Below, piece after piece: positions 24,373 to 32,806 of a DNA stretch of 33,081 nt. This DNA comes from Verrucomicrobiales bacterium (GTDB lineage Bacteria; Verrucomicrobiota; Verrucomicrobiia; Limisphaerales; SXTU01), in contig SXTU01000190.1 of NCBI GenBank assembly GCA_005791875.1, positions 1-33,081 on the forward strand, given 5' to 3'. Under the pieces are notes generated by a model. The model made no database searches. It saw nothing but the letters and a program-made list of their open reading frames with translations, and had not been told where the DNA came from. Both the position numbers and the translations under genes were made by a program. The first letter of the stretch is position 1; each line of letters begins with the position of its first letter.

Positions 24373-25278
24373 TCACTTCACCGACAGCCGCTCGCGGAAG
24401 AACTTCACGGACTTCGCCATCACCTCGTCGAAGAACTTCGCGTCGTTCCAGAACGCGTGCGACGCGCCCATCTTCACCAGCTTCACCGGCACCTTCGCGT
24501 CTGACAACTTTTTCAGCAGCAGCTCCGATTGCTCCATCGGCACGGTCTTGTCCGCGTCGCTGTGCAGGAGCAGCGTGGGCGCGGAGTCCTTGCTGACGTG
24601 TGTGAGCGGCGAGATGAGCGTGGCAAGTTCTTTAGTCATGCCGCTGCGGTCGGCGAAGCGCGTCATGTCCGCCGGCGTGGCCATCGCCACGACCGCCTGC
24701 ACGCGGCTGGAGACACTCGCGTTGCCGCCGTCGCCTTCAAGCTTCGGCTCCGCGTGGCTCGTGCCAAGCATTGCCACGAGATGCCCGCCCGCCGAGCCGC
24801 CGATGGCTCCGATGCGGTCGGGGTCGAGACCATGCTTCGCGGCGTTGGCGCGCACCCAGCGCACCGCTGCTTTGCAGTCCACGACCGGCGCGGGGAACTG
24901 CACCTCTGGCAGGAGCCGGTAGCCAATGCACGCCGCCGCGAAGCCCTGCTCCGCGAGCCGCGCCGCGATGGACGCAAAGCGCGTCTTGTCCCCGCTGCGC
25001 CAACCGCCGCCGTGGATGACCACGATGCAGGGAATTTTTTGCGACGCGGATTTTTTCGGCAGGTAAAGGTCGAGCTTCACCTCGCGGTCGCCGTATTTGG
25101 CATACACGATGTCGCGCTCGACCTTCACCGACTCCGGCAGCGTGCGGCGCAACGGCTGCCCCTCCGCATCGGCGGCCTTGCCCTTCTTCGCCTTCTCTTG
25201 GGCGGCAGCGGGTTGGGTGCAGAAAACGCCCGTGGTGAACAGGACCACAGCGAGGGTGAGCAGCGGCTGGCGAGTCAT
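24373..25278 (-). CDS. Secreted alpha/beta hydrolase (feruloyl/acetyl-esterase-like)
   Basis: A 301-residue exported esterase of the BD-FAE/hormone-sensitive-lipase-like type. Signal peptide: MTRQPLLTLAVVLFTTGVF with AAAQ at cleavage. A lysine/alanine-rich linker leads into the hydrolase domain: oxyanion motif HGGGW (89-93), nucleophile elbow GGSAGG (160-165, Ser162), acid in LLHSDADKTVP and His in MGASHAFW. Members remove acyl or aryl ester groups from plant polysaccharides or small esters; the exact substrate cannot be told. The gene is divergent from the ClpX-like gene; the 143 bases between the starts show no promoter I can assign. Confidence 0.88.
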   Translation of the reverse strand: MTRQPLLTLAVVLFTTGVFCTQPAAAQEKAKKGKAADAEGQPLRRTLPESVKVERDIVYAKYGDREVKLDLYLPKKSASQKIPCIVVIHGGGWRSGDKTRFASIAARLAEQGFAAACIGYRLLPEVQFPAPVVDCKAAVRWVRANAAKHGLDPDRIGAIGGSAGGHLVAMLGTSHAEPKLEGDGGNASVSSRVQAVVAMATPADMTRFADRSGMTKELATLISPLTHVSKDSAPTLLLHSDADKTVPMEQSELLLKKLSDAKVPVKLVKMGASHAFWNDAKFFDEVMAKSVKFFRERLSVK

Positions 25279-25421
25279 ACGGGGACTGACGTGGTCGGGC
25301 GCAACGGAGTTTCAATTCATTCTGCCGGGAAGAAACTCTTGCGTGTGATCATGGCCGGAGACATCTCGCGTTGCCTCCTACAGCTTGCAAAGCCCCGCCT
25401 CAATGCCACCGTTCCGCCGCC

Positions 25422-26978
25422 ATGAACGATGTGTTCGCCAGCAGCCAGCCGACGCCCGAGGAATTTCAGCGCCGCCTCAACGACTTGATGCGTCATCTCC
25501 AAACGCCCCCGCCTGCCACCGGCGACGCGCAGGCTGGCCACGACCACAGCGCGGAATCGCCGGCCGCTGACCCCGCGAGCACCGGGCTGGCCTTCGACCG
25601 CAAGCCGCGCGAGGTCAAAGCGCACCTCGACCGCTTCGTCATCCAGCAGGACGAGGCGAAGAAGGTCTTGAGCGTCGCGCTCTGCGACCATTACCACGCC
25701 GTCCAGGCCGCGCTCGCAGGCAAGGCGATGCCGAACTATACGAAGCAGAACATCATTCTCCTCGGGCCGACCGGCGTCGGGAAAACCTATCTCGTCCGCA
25801 GCATGGCGGACTTGATCGGCGTGCCGTTCGTGAAGGCGGACGCGACCAAGTTCAGCGAGACCGGCTACGTGGGCGGCGACGTGGAGGACATCGTCCGCGA
25901 GCTGGTCCGCCGGGCCGACGGCGACGTGGCCCGCGCCGAGCACGGGATCATTTACATAGATGAGATCGACAAGCTGGCCAGCGCGACCAACGCCTCCGGG
26001 CGCGACGTGAGCGGGCGCGGCGTGCAGACGAACCTGCTCAAGCTCATGGAGGAAACCGAGGTGCCTGCGCGCTCGCCGCAGGACATGGCCGCGCAGATTC
26101 AGGCGATGATGGAAACGCAGCGCGGCGGCAAGAAAGGCCCGGCCACGATCAACACCAAGCACATCCTCTTCGTCGTCAGCGGCGCATTCGACGGGCTGGA
26201 CAAGCTCGTCCGCAAGCGCCTGCGCGAGGCGACGATCGGCTTCGCCGCCAAGCCGAACTCGACCGCCGACCGCGAGCGCGTGCTCGACGAGGCGCAGACG
26301 CGCGACTTCATTGACTTCGGTTTCGAGCCGGAGTTCATCGGGCGTCTGCCGGTGCGCGTCGTGTGCCAGCCGCTAGCGGTGGACGACCTCTTCCACATTC
26401 TCAAGACCAGCGAGGGCAGCATCATCCGCCAATACGAGCAGGACTTCGCCGCCTACGGCATCGAGGTGCTGTTCCACGACGACGGGCTACGGCGCATCGC
26501 CGAGCGCGCCGGCGAGGAGAAGACCGGCGCGCGCGGGCTGATGACCGTGTGCGAGCGTGCGCTGCGCGACTTCAAGTTCGAGCTGCCCAGCACGCACGTG
26601 AAACGCTTCGTCGTGACGCGCGAACTCGTGGACAACCCTGCCACCGCGCTCAAGCAACTTCTCGCCGAGCACGCCAGCGAGGAGCGCGTCGTGATGCGGC
26701 AGCTTGTCCACGACTACGGCGAACGCTTCGCGAAGGAACACTACCTCGCCCTGCGCTTCACAGACGCGGCGGCGGACGCGCTCATCGCCGAGGCCTTGGA
26801 AAAGAAGCTCTCCGTGCGCGACCTCTGCGGTCAGAAGTTCAAGGACTTTCAGTTCGGCCTGAAGCTCATCGCCGGGAACACGGGCCGCAAGGAATTCACC
26901 CTCGACGCCGACGCAGTGGCCGCTCCGGAAAAAGTCCTGAGCGAGTGGGTCGTGGTGAGCTACCGGAAGGAAGAATGA
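25422..26978 (+). CDS. ClpX-like AAA+ ATPase lacking the zinc domain, with an apparently duplicated C-terminal small domain
   Basis: A 518-residue AAA+ unfoldase paralog. The N-terminal zinc-binding domain of ClpX is replaced by about 60 residues of low-complexity sequence. Core motifs: Walker A GPTGVGKT (115-122), pore loop GYVG (148-151), Walker B IIYIDE (176-181), arginine-finger region FIGRLP (305-310) and sensor 2 GAR (369-371). The ClpP-docking tripeptide IGF is present at 272-274, so ClpP partnership is plausible. ClpX normally ends soon after the small domain; here about 100 further residues follow. Their FTDAAADALIAEALEKK and KFKDFQFGLKL resemble FHDDGLRRIAERAGEEK and ALRDFKFELP of the first small domain, but GAR is missing. 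ATG 25422 gives the first natural start. Target proteins are unknown. Confidence 0.9.
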   Translation: MNDVFASSQPTPEEFQRRLNDLMRHLQTPPPATGDAQAGHDHSAESPAADPASTGLAFDRKPREVKAHLDRFVIQQDEAKKVLSVALCDHYHAVQAALAGKAMPNYTKQNIILLGPTGVGKTYLVRSMADLIGVPFVKADATKFSETGYVGGDVEDIVRELVRRADGDVARAEHGIIYIDEIDKLASATNASGRDVSGRGVQTNLLKLMEETEVPARSPQDMAAQIQAMMETQRGGKKGPATINTKHILFVVSGAFDGLDKLVRKRLREATIGFAAKPNSTADRERVLDEAQTRDFIDFGFEPEFIGRLPVRVVCQPLAVDDLFHILKTSEGSIIRQYEQDFAAYGIEVLFHDDGLRRIAERAGEEKTGARGLMTVCERALRDFKFELPSTHVKRFVVTRELVDNPATALKQLLAEHASEERVVMRQLVHDYGERFAKEHYLALRFTDAAADALIAEALEKKLSVRDLCGQKFKDFQFGLKLIAGNTGRKEFTLDADAVAAPEKVLSEWVVVSYRKEE

Positions 26979-27079
26979 GTCGTGAGGCTTGGGCGGTCGT
27001 GGCCGTGTGCAACTAACCGGCCTTTGCGAAACCTGTGGCTCGCGCTTGCCGTCCTTACCTGCAAGATTCGTCCAGCCTT

Positions 27080-28480
27080 ATGAACCCGCTCGAACATCAA
27101 GCCCAGCTCCCCGACTTGTTCCTCACGCGCCGCCAGTGGCTTTCCCGCTTTGGCATGGGCATGGGCGCGGTGGGTCTTGCCTCCATGCTCGGCGATGAGG
27201 CGCGCGCCGCCGCCAACGACCTCAACCCGCTCGCGCCCAAGAACCCGCACTTCCCCGCCAAAGCCAAGCGCGTCATCCACATTTTCGCTCAGGGCGCGCC
27301 CTCGCACGTGGACACTTGGGACCCGAAGCCCGCGCTTACCAAGAACGACGGCAAGTCCATCTCCGGTGGCAACGGCGTCGCGTTTGGCTCGCCGTTCAAG
27401 TTCACCAAGCAAGGCCGCTCGGGCATTGAATTCAGCGAGGTTTTTCCGAACTTGGCGAAGCACGCGGACAGCATGGCCGTGGTGCGCTCGCTGCACACCG
27501 ACATCCCGGCGCACGACGTGGCGACGGTGTTCATGAACACCGGTTCGCTCCGGCTCGCCAAGCCCTCGCTCGGCGCATGGACGCTCTACGGTCTCGGCAC
27601 GGAGAATCAGAACATGCCCGGTTTCATCTCGCTGCGGCCCGGCGGCGGGGCACCCGGCGGCGCGCAGAATTACCAAGCTGCGTTTCTGCCCGGCGTCTTC
27701 CAAGGCTCGAGCATCAACACGCAGGCGCAGTCCGTGGACCAGATGATTGAGAACATTCGGAACAACTACCTTGCCCCGAAGGAGCAGCGCCGCCAGCTCG
27801 ACCTCGTGCATCAGCTCAACGCGATTCACAGCCAGAACTTGCAGAAGGACGCGCAACTCGAGGCGCGCATCGAGAGCTTCGAGATGGCTTACAAGATGCA
27901 GACGGCGGCGACGGACGCGTTCGACATCAGCAAGGAGCCGGAGAATATCCGCTCGATTTACGGCAGCTCGGCGCAGGGCAAGCAGCTCCTCATCGCGCGG
28001 CGGCTCGTCGAGCGCGGCGTGCGTTTCGTGCAAGTCTGGGCCAGCGGCTGGGACCACCACAACGACCTCGCGGACCGGCTGCGCCAGAAGGCCGGCGAGA
28101 TTGACGGCCCAGCGGCGGCGCTGCTCACGGACTTGAAGCAGCGAGGGATGCTGGACAACACGCTGGTCATCTGGGGCGGCGAGTTTGGCCGCAAGCCCAC
28201 GCGCGACAAGAACGGCAACGACGACCCCGGTCGCGACCACAACAACCGCGCGTTCTCCCACTGGCTCGCGGGCGGCGGCGTCAAGGGCGGCACCGTCTGG
28301 GGCGCGACGGATGAGTTCGGCGGCAGCGCGGTGAAGGACAAGGTCCACATCCACGACTACCACGCGACGCTGCTCGCGCTGATGGGCTTCGACCACGAGA
28401 AGCTGACGTATCGCTACAACGGCCGGGACTTCCGCCTGACGGACAACTTCGGGAAGGTCGTGAAGGGGATCATTGCTTAA
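27080..28480 (+). CDS. DUF1501 protein no. 4, Tat-exported
   Basis: A 466-residue DUF1501 protein. ATG 27080 begins about 20 residues before the twin-arginine motif TRRQWLS, which is followed by a glycine/methionine-rich hydrophobic stretch ending near ARAAA. Family signatures: [55 protein letters not shown] and DYHATLLALMGFDHE. It precedes the PSD1 gene by 9 bases, the reverse of the order at 277-4948. It is separated from the ClpX-like gene by about 100 bases without recognisable signals. Function beyond export and pairing with the PSD1 protein is unknown. Confidence 0.93.
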   Translation: MNPLEHQAQLPDLFLTRRQWLSRFGMGMGAVGLASMLGDEARAAANDLNPLAPKNPHFPAKAKRVIHIFAQGAPSHVDTWDPKPALTKNDGKSISGGNGVAFGSPFKFTKQGRSGIEFSEVFPNLAKHADSMAVVRSLHTDIPAHDVATVFMNTGSLRLAKPSLGAWTLYGLGTENQNMPGFISLRPGGGAPGGAQNYQAAFLPGVFQGSSINTQAQSVDQMIENIRNNYLAPKEQRRQLDLVHQLNAIHSQNLQKDAQLEARIESFEMAYKMQTAATDAFDISKEPENIRSIYGSSAQGKQLLIARRLVERGVRFVQVWASGWDHHNDLADRLRQKAGEIDGPAAALLTDLKQRGMLDNTLVIWGGEFGRKPTRDKNGNDDPGRDHNNRAFSHWLAGGGVKGGTVWGATDEFGGSAVKDKVHIHDYHATLLALMGFDHEKLTYRYNGRDFRLTDNFGKVVKGIIA

Positions 28481-28489
28481 AGAGACAAC

Positions 28490-31060
28490 ATGAAACCCGC
28501 AATACTCCTGTTGGCCTGCCTCGCACTCGTCGTCGGCGTGGCACCCGCTGCGGACGCGAAGAAAAAAAAGCAGCTATTGCCCCCCGCAAAACCAGCACCG
28601 GCTTCCGCTGCGAAGCCAGCGTCGCCTGCGGCACCGACTGGAAAGGCCCCCGCCGCGCCAGCCACACTCACGGCCGACCAGTCCGCGTTCTTCGAAAACA
28701 AAATCCGCCCCATCCTTGCCGCACATTGCCTCAAGTGCCACAGCGCCGCCGAGGGCAAGACGAAGGGCGGCCTCGCGCTCGATTCGCGCGATGGCACGCT
28801 CAAGGGCGGCGATTCCGGCCCCGCAGTCGTCCCCGGCAACCCGGACAAGTCCCCGCTCATCCGCGCCGTCCGCTACGCCGACCCAAATCTCCAGATGCCG
28901 CCCAAAGGCGAGAAACTTTCCGACGTCCAAGTCGCCGACCTCGTCGCGTGGGTTCGGATGGGCGCGCCCGACCCGCGCACCGGCGCGGCCAAGGGCAAAT
29001 ACGCCAACGCTGGCGAGCGCAAAGTCTGGTGGGCCTTCCAACCCGTGAAGCTCACGCCCGCGCCCGCCGTGCAGAACAAGGCTTGGGCCGCGAATCCCGT
29101 GGACAACTTCATCCTCGCCAAGCTGGAGGAGAAAAACCTCAAGCCCAGCGCACCCGCCGACAAACGCGTGGTGATTCGCCGCCTTTACTTCGACATCATC
29201 GGCCTGCCGCCGTCACCGGAAGAAGTCGAGTCGTTCGTGAACGACAAATCTTCCACTTCCTACGAGAAGCTCGTGGACAAGCTGCTCGCCTCGCCGCACT
29301 ACGGCGAACGTTGGGGCCGGCACTGGCTGGACGTGGCCCGCTATTCGGACACCATCGGCGACCCCGCCAAGCGCCGTGAGTCGCCCGCGTATCCGTTCGC
29401 GTGGACGTATCGCGACTACGTCGTCAAGGCGTTCAACAGCGACAAGCCTTACGACCAGTTCATCCGCGAGCAGATTGCCGCCGACAAGCTGCCCAACAAC
29501 AAGGACCGCACTTCGCTCGCCGCGCTGGGCTTCATCACCGTGGGCGACCACTTCGATGGCAACCGCGACGACATCATCAACGACCGCATTGACGTGGTGA
29601 CGAAGGCTTTTAGCGGCCTGACCGTCGCCTGTGCGCGCTGCCACGACCACATGTTTGACCCGATTCCGACGAAGGATTACTACGCGCTGCACGGCATCTT
29701 CGCGAGCACCGAGGAGCCGAAGGAGTTGCCCATCATCGGCGCGACGGATCGGGTGAAGTATGCGGAATACCTCAAGGAGAAGGCCGCGCTGGACAAGGCC
29801 GAGGCCGACCTCGTGGCGCAGGCGAAGGCGGCGAAGGCGAAAGGCGGCAAGCCAGCCAACAAGAAGGAACTCCAGAAGCAGGCGCAGCAACTCACCGTTC
29901 AAGGCGACCGGCTCGACATGACACATCCCGGTGCGCCCGCCCGCGCGATGGCCGTGCAGGATTCGGACAGGCCGAAGGATTCGCCGGTCTATATCCGCGG
30001 CGAGAAGGACAACAAGGGCGACCTCGTCCCGCGCCGTTACTTGGAAATTTTCCGCGCGCCGAATGCAAAGCCCTTCACCTACGGCAGCGGGCGTCTGGAA
30101 CTTTCCTACGCCATCGCGAACAAGAGCAACCCGCTCACCGCGCGCGTGCTGGTGAACCGCGTCTGGCAGCACCACTTCGGCGAGGGCTTCGTGCTGACGC
30201 CGGACGACTTCGGCACCATGAGCACGCCGCCCAGCCACCCGGAGTTGCTCGATTACCTCAGCACCTATTTCATGGACAGCGGCTGGTCGGTGAAGAAACT
30301 CCACAAGCTCATCGTGATGTCTGCGACTTACCAGCAGGCGAGCACGGACAACCCGCGTTACGCGCAGCTCGACCCGTTCAACCGCCTGCTCTGGCGGCAG
30401 AACGTGCGCCGGCTGGAGTTCGAGCCGCTGCGTGATTCCATCCTCGCGATGGCCGGCTCGCTCGACCGAACGATGGGCGGCCAGCCCGTGAACCTTGGCG
30501 GCGGCAGTGCCAACAACCCCGGCAAGGAAAAGGCCAAGACCGGCGGCGCGCTGCGTCCACAGGGCAGCTACTCCACGCGCCGCACGCTCTACGGCTACAT
30601 TGACCGCGCGAACGTGGCCGAGGTGCTGAACCACTTCGACTTCGCGCAGCCCGAGATGCCCAACGGCAAGCGCTACCAGACCACCGTCCCGCAGCAGGCG
30701 CTCTTCCTGATGAACAACCCGCTGGTCATCGAGCAGGCGCGGAAGATTGTCGAACGCACCGACTTCAAGGGCGTGGAGGACGACGAGAAGCGCATCGCGT
30801 TCCTCTATGGACTGATTTTCCAACGCCCGCCGACCGCGCAGGAAGTCCAGCTCGGCCTCGCGTTCTTTGAGGAAGCGCCCGCGCCAGGTAGCAAGTCTGC
30901 GGCAGCCACGCCGACCGTTCAGGTCGCACCGGTGCGCGTCGCCGCAGCAAAAGGCAAGCTGCCCATTTCCGTGCCGCGCATCACGCCGCGCCCGCTGAGT
31001 GCGTGGGCGGAATATGCCCACGCGCTCATCCTCGCGAACGAGTTCACGTTTGTGAACTGA
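28490..31060 (+). CDS. Secreted planctomycete-type cytochrome c / DUF1549 / DUF1553 protein, no inserted domain
   Basis: An 856-residue member with the plain architecture. Signal peptide: MKPAILLLACLALVVGVAPAADA. A Lys/Pro/Ala-rich linker (24-60) starts with a run of lysines encoded by eight A's in a row (28562-28569). The PSCyt1 haem site is CLKCH (80-84). DUF1549 runs about 200-405 and includes CARCH (381-385). Next comes a helical, alanine/lysine-rich segment instead of the beta-sandwich of its paralogs, and DUF1553 from about 535 with VNRVWQHHFGEGF and LMNNPLVIEQARKI. It contains no heptamer repeat and so serves as the reference for where the other two genes carry insertions. It is probably cotranscribed with DUF1501 no. 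4. Confidence 0.93.
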   Translation: MKPAILLLACLALVVGVAPAADAKKKKQLLPPAKPAPASAAKPASPAAPTGKAPAAPATLTADQSAFFENKIRPILAAHCLKCHSAAEGKTKGGLALDSRDGTLKGGDSGPAVVPGNPDKSPLIRAVRYADPNLQMPPKGEKLSDVQVADLVAWVRMGAPDPRTGAAKGKYANAGERKVWWAFQPVKLTPAPAVQNKAWAANPVDNFILAKLEEKNLKPSAPADKRVVIRRLYFDIIGLPPSPEEVESFVNDKSSTSYEKLVDKLLASPHYGERWGRHWLDVARYSDTIGDPAKRRESPAYPFAWTYRDYVVKAFNSDKPYDQFIREQIAADKLPNNKDRTSLAALGFITVGDHFDGNRDDIINDRIDVVTKAFSGLTVACARCHDHMFDPIPTKDYYALHGIFASTEEPKELPIIGATDRVKYAEYLKEKAALDKAEADLVAQAKAAKAKGGKPANKKELQKQAQQLTVQGDRLDMTHPGAPARAMAVQDSDRPKDSPVYIRGEKDNKGDLVPRRYLEIFRAPNAKPFTYGSGRLELSYAIANKSNPLTARVLVNRVWQHHFGEGFVLTPDDFGTMSTPPSHPELLDYLSTYFMDSGWSVKKLHKLIVMSATYQQASTDNPRYAQLDPFNRLLWRQNVRRLEFEPLRDSILAMAGSLDRTMGGQPVNLGGGSANNPGKEKAKTGGALRPQGSYSTRRTLYGYIDRANVAEVLNHFDFAQPEMPNGKRYQTTVPQQALFLMNNPLVIEQARKIVERTDFKGVEDDEKRIAFLYGLIFQRPPTAQEVQLGLAFFEEAPAPGSKSAAATPTVQVAPVRVAAAKGKLPISVPRITPRPLSAWAEYAHALILANEFTFVN

Positions 31061-31065
31061 GCCAG

Positions 31066-31107
31066 CGCGAGCGCGAGTCCGCACTTTCCCCTCGCTTCGC
31101 GCTCGCG
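31066..31107. other. Hairpin between PSD1 gene and zinc-ribbon gene
   Basis: The arm CGCGAGCGCGA (31066-31076) pairs with TCGCGCTCGCG (31097-31107) across a 20-base loop, just after the stop at 31060. It could act as a transcription end or attenuator; there is no T run and the loop is long, so this is only a candidate. Confidence 0.35.
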
Positions 31108-31135
31108 GCGCCCGAATCATCTGCGCGTCCCGACC

Positions 31136-31912
31136 ATGAGCGACAGCGGCTTTTACAAGTGCGCCTGCGAGAACTGCAGAGAGCATCTCGAATTCCCCAC
31201 GCACGCCGTCGGCATCACCACCACTTGCCCTCACTGCGGTGTGGAGACCCGCCTTGTCGCGCCCGCGGCAGCACAAGTTCCGAGCCCCGCGACTCCTTCG
31301 CCTCCGTCATCGCCGCCTCCGGCCGCTCCCTCCGAAAACCCGGTGGCAATCACGCTTGAGCCGCTGGAGCCGCCTTCCGCTGGATCCAAACTCAAACGTG
31401 CACTCAACATCGTCGGAAGTGTCGTCGTCGGGCTGGCGGTGCTGGGCTACTTCGGCTGGAAAGGCTGGCGCGCGTATCGCAAAGGCGATCGTCTAGTGGA
31501 AGCCGTTAAAACAGAGCCCAGTTCGCCCGCCGCCAAGGATGCGCCCAGCCCAGTCCCTAAAGCCGCGCCGCCGGTCGCCGTGCCCGCGACCTCCATCGTC
31601 CTCGCCACTGGCGCTCCGCCCGCGCGAAAGCCCGGTGAAGACTTGCAGATCCTGAGTTTCGAGATTCACAAAGCCAAGGACGGCAACCTGCAATACATCG
31701 TGGGCGTCGTGACCAACCACGCGGCGAAGCAATACTTCAACGTGAAGTTGACCTTCGACCTCACGCGGCAGGGCGGCAAAACGGGCGACACCGCCACCGA
31801 CACATTGCGCAACCTGCCAGCCAACGTCGGCTCGACCTTCAAGGTCAACATCATCGGCACCACGCCCGTGACCAGCGCGAAGCTGGCCAAGCTGGAAGGA
31901 GATATTGAATGA
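31136..31912 (+). CDS. Zinc-ribbon, single-span membrane protein with FxLYD-like C-terminal domain
   Basis: A 258-residue protein. Two CXXC pairs (Cys11/Cys14 and Cys31/Cys34) form a probable zinc ribbon in the cytoplasm. A Pro/Ser/Ala-rich linker (about 44-80) leads to one membrane span (about 89-107, LNIVGSVVVGLAVLGYFGW) followed by basic residues. A second Pro/Ala-rich linker leads to a beta domain (about 175-250) with YIVGVVTNHAAKQYFNVKLTFDL, the pattern of FxLYD domains. There is no signal peptide. Membrane-anchored zinc-ribbon/FxLYD proteins occur in PVC bacteria, with unknown function. The stop overlaps the next start (ATGA), so the two are likely translated together. Confidence 0.8.
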   Translation: MSDSGFYKCACENCREHLEFPTHAVGITTTCPHCGVETRLVAPAAAQVPSPATPSPPSSPPPAAPSENPVAITLEPLEPPSAGSKLKRALNIVGSVVVGLAVLGYFGWKGWRAYRKGDRLVEAVKTEPSSPAAKDAPSPVPKAAPPVAVPATSIVLATGAPPARKPGEDLQILSFEIHKAKDGNLQYIVGVVTNHAAKQYFNVKLTFDLTRQGGKTGDTATDTLRNLPANVGSTFKVNIIGTTPVTSAKLAKLEGDIE

Positions 31913-32775
31913 ACACAGACTTCCTCACCGACCTCGGACGCGGGTTGCTGCGATTAGTCGTCGCGCTCATCCTGACTTTCACCTGGCTTGCCCGCGCCTC
32001 TGCCGCCGACACGGAATACAAGCTTGTCCGCGTTGAGACTGCCGGGCAGGCCCTCCGCGTCCGCCTCCCGCTCACCGATGTGGCGGGCAAGGTCCGTCCG
32101 AAAGAGCGCACGCCGGACGGCTACGGCGAGCCGCTCGCGCCCACCAAGACTGTGCTCGGCGAAAAGCATTTTCTCGAATGGCAAATCGGCTACGACACCC
32201 GCGAGGCCGACGCGCCGAATGTCGTGAAGGCGATTCAGTTCGTCCGCAAGGGCGAGACGAAGTTCGGCGCGGAGTTGAGCAAGATGCTGGTGGACGCGCT
32301 GCGGCTCGGCGTTATCTCGACGAACGACCTGCTCCGCGAACGCGACCGACTCGCCAAACTTGCCGAGGCCACGCTGGAGGAACGTGAAGGCATCACCACG
32401 GAGAAAACGCCGCTGGACGCGAAAGGCGGCTTGCCCGATGGATTCACGCGCTGGACGCAGAAGGTGCCGCAGTTCCTGCGCGAGACCGAGCACGGCTGGA
32501 TTCAAATCCAACTGAAGCCCCGGCAGCGCGCCGTCGGCAATCAGGCAATGGTCTATGTCTGCATCCCGATGAAGAGCGTCCTCACTGCCGATGGAAAACC
32601 GCGCGCGCCCGGTCCCGCGAAAACGAAGGAAACCGTCTTCTACGAATTCAGCCGCGCCAACGCAGGCTTCCTCCTCGACATCGTCCGCGCCTTCGCCATC
32701 GCCTCGAAGCAGCACAACGAGGACATCGGCCAGATACTTGGGAAGATTCTCGAAAGCAAAACGCCGAGCCCATGA
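31909..32775 (+). CDS. Secreted protein of unknown function coupled to the zinc-ribbon gene
   Basis: A 288-residue protein with a signal peptide (LLRLVVALILTFTWLARASAA, about residues 13-33). The mature part opens with strands EYKLVRVETAGQALRVRLPL and includes a conserved-looking FLEWQIGYDTREAD segment. A helical region at about 110-160 (LSKMLVDALRLGV, DLLRERDRLAKLAEATLEER) may be a coiled coil. I do not recognise a family. ATG 31909 overlaps the upstream stop by 4 bases, so it is probably a partner of the zinc-ribbon membrane protein. It converges with the aconitase gene at the window edge. Confidence 0.75.
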   Translation: MNTDFLTDLGRGLLRLVVALILTFTWLARASAADTEYKLVRVETAGQALRVRLPLTDVAGKVRPKERTPDGYGEPLAPTKTVLGEKHFLEWQIGYDTREADAPNVVKAIQFVRKGETKFGAELSKMLVDALRLGVISTNDLLRERDRLAKLAEATLEEREGITTEKTPLDAKGGLPDGFTRWTQKVPQFLRETEHGWIQIQLKPRQRAVGNQAMVYVCIPMKSVLTADGKPRAPGPAKTKETVFYEFSRANAGFLLDIVRAFAIASKQHNEDIGQILGKILESKTPSP

Positions 32776-32787
32776 CGAGGCTCAGCG
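32762..32787. terminator. Possible bidirectional terminator hairpin between convergent genes
   Basis: The arm CGCCGAGCC (32762-32770) pairs with GGCTCAGCG (32779-32787) with one mismatch and an 8-base loop, at the 3' end of the secreted-protein gene. On the plus strand it is followed by TTGTTGTTG. The acnA stop lies 20 bases away on the other strand. A weak candidate. Confidence 0.35.
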
Positions 32788-32806
32788 TTGTTGTTGAACT
32801 TTGGAA

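Noticed and set aside
29213-31276. A 687-codon open frame on the minus strand
   Set aside because: It is antisense to the PSD1 gene at 28490-31060, whose frame encodes recognisable domains. Its translation is rich in Arg, Val and Ala without motifs: a high-GC shadow. The same applies to 26960-28396, 5319-6809 and 1531-2847 on the minus strand.
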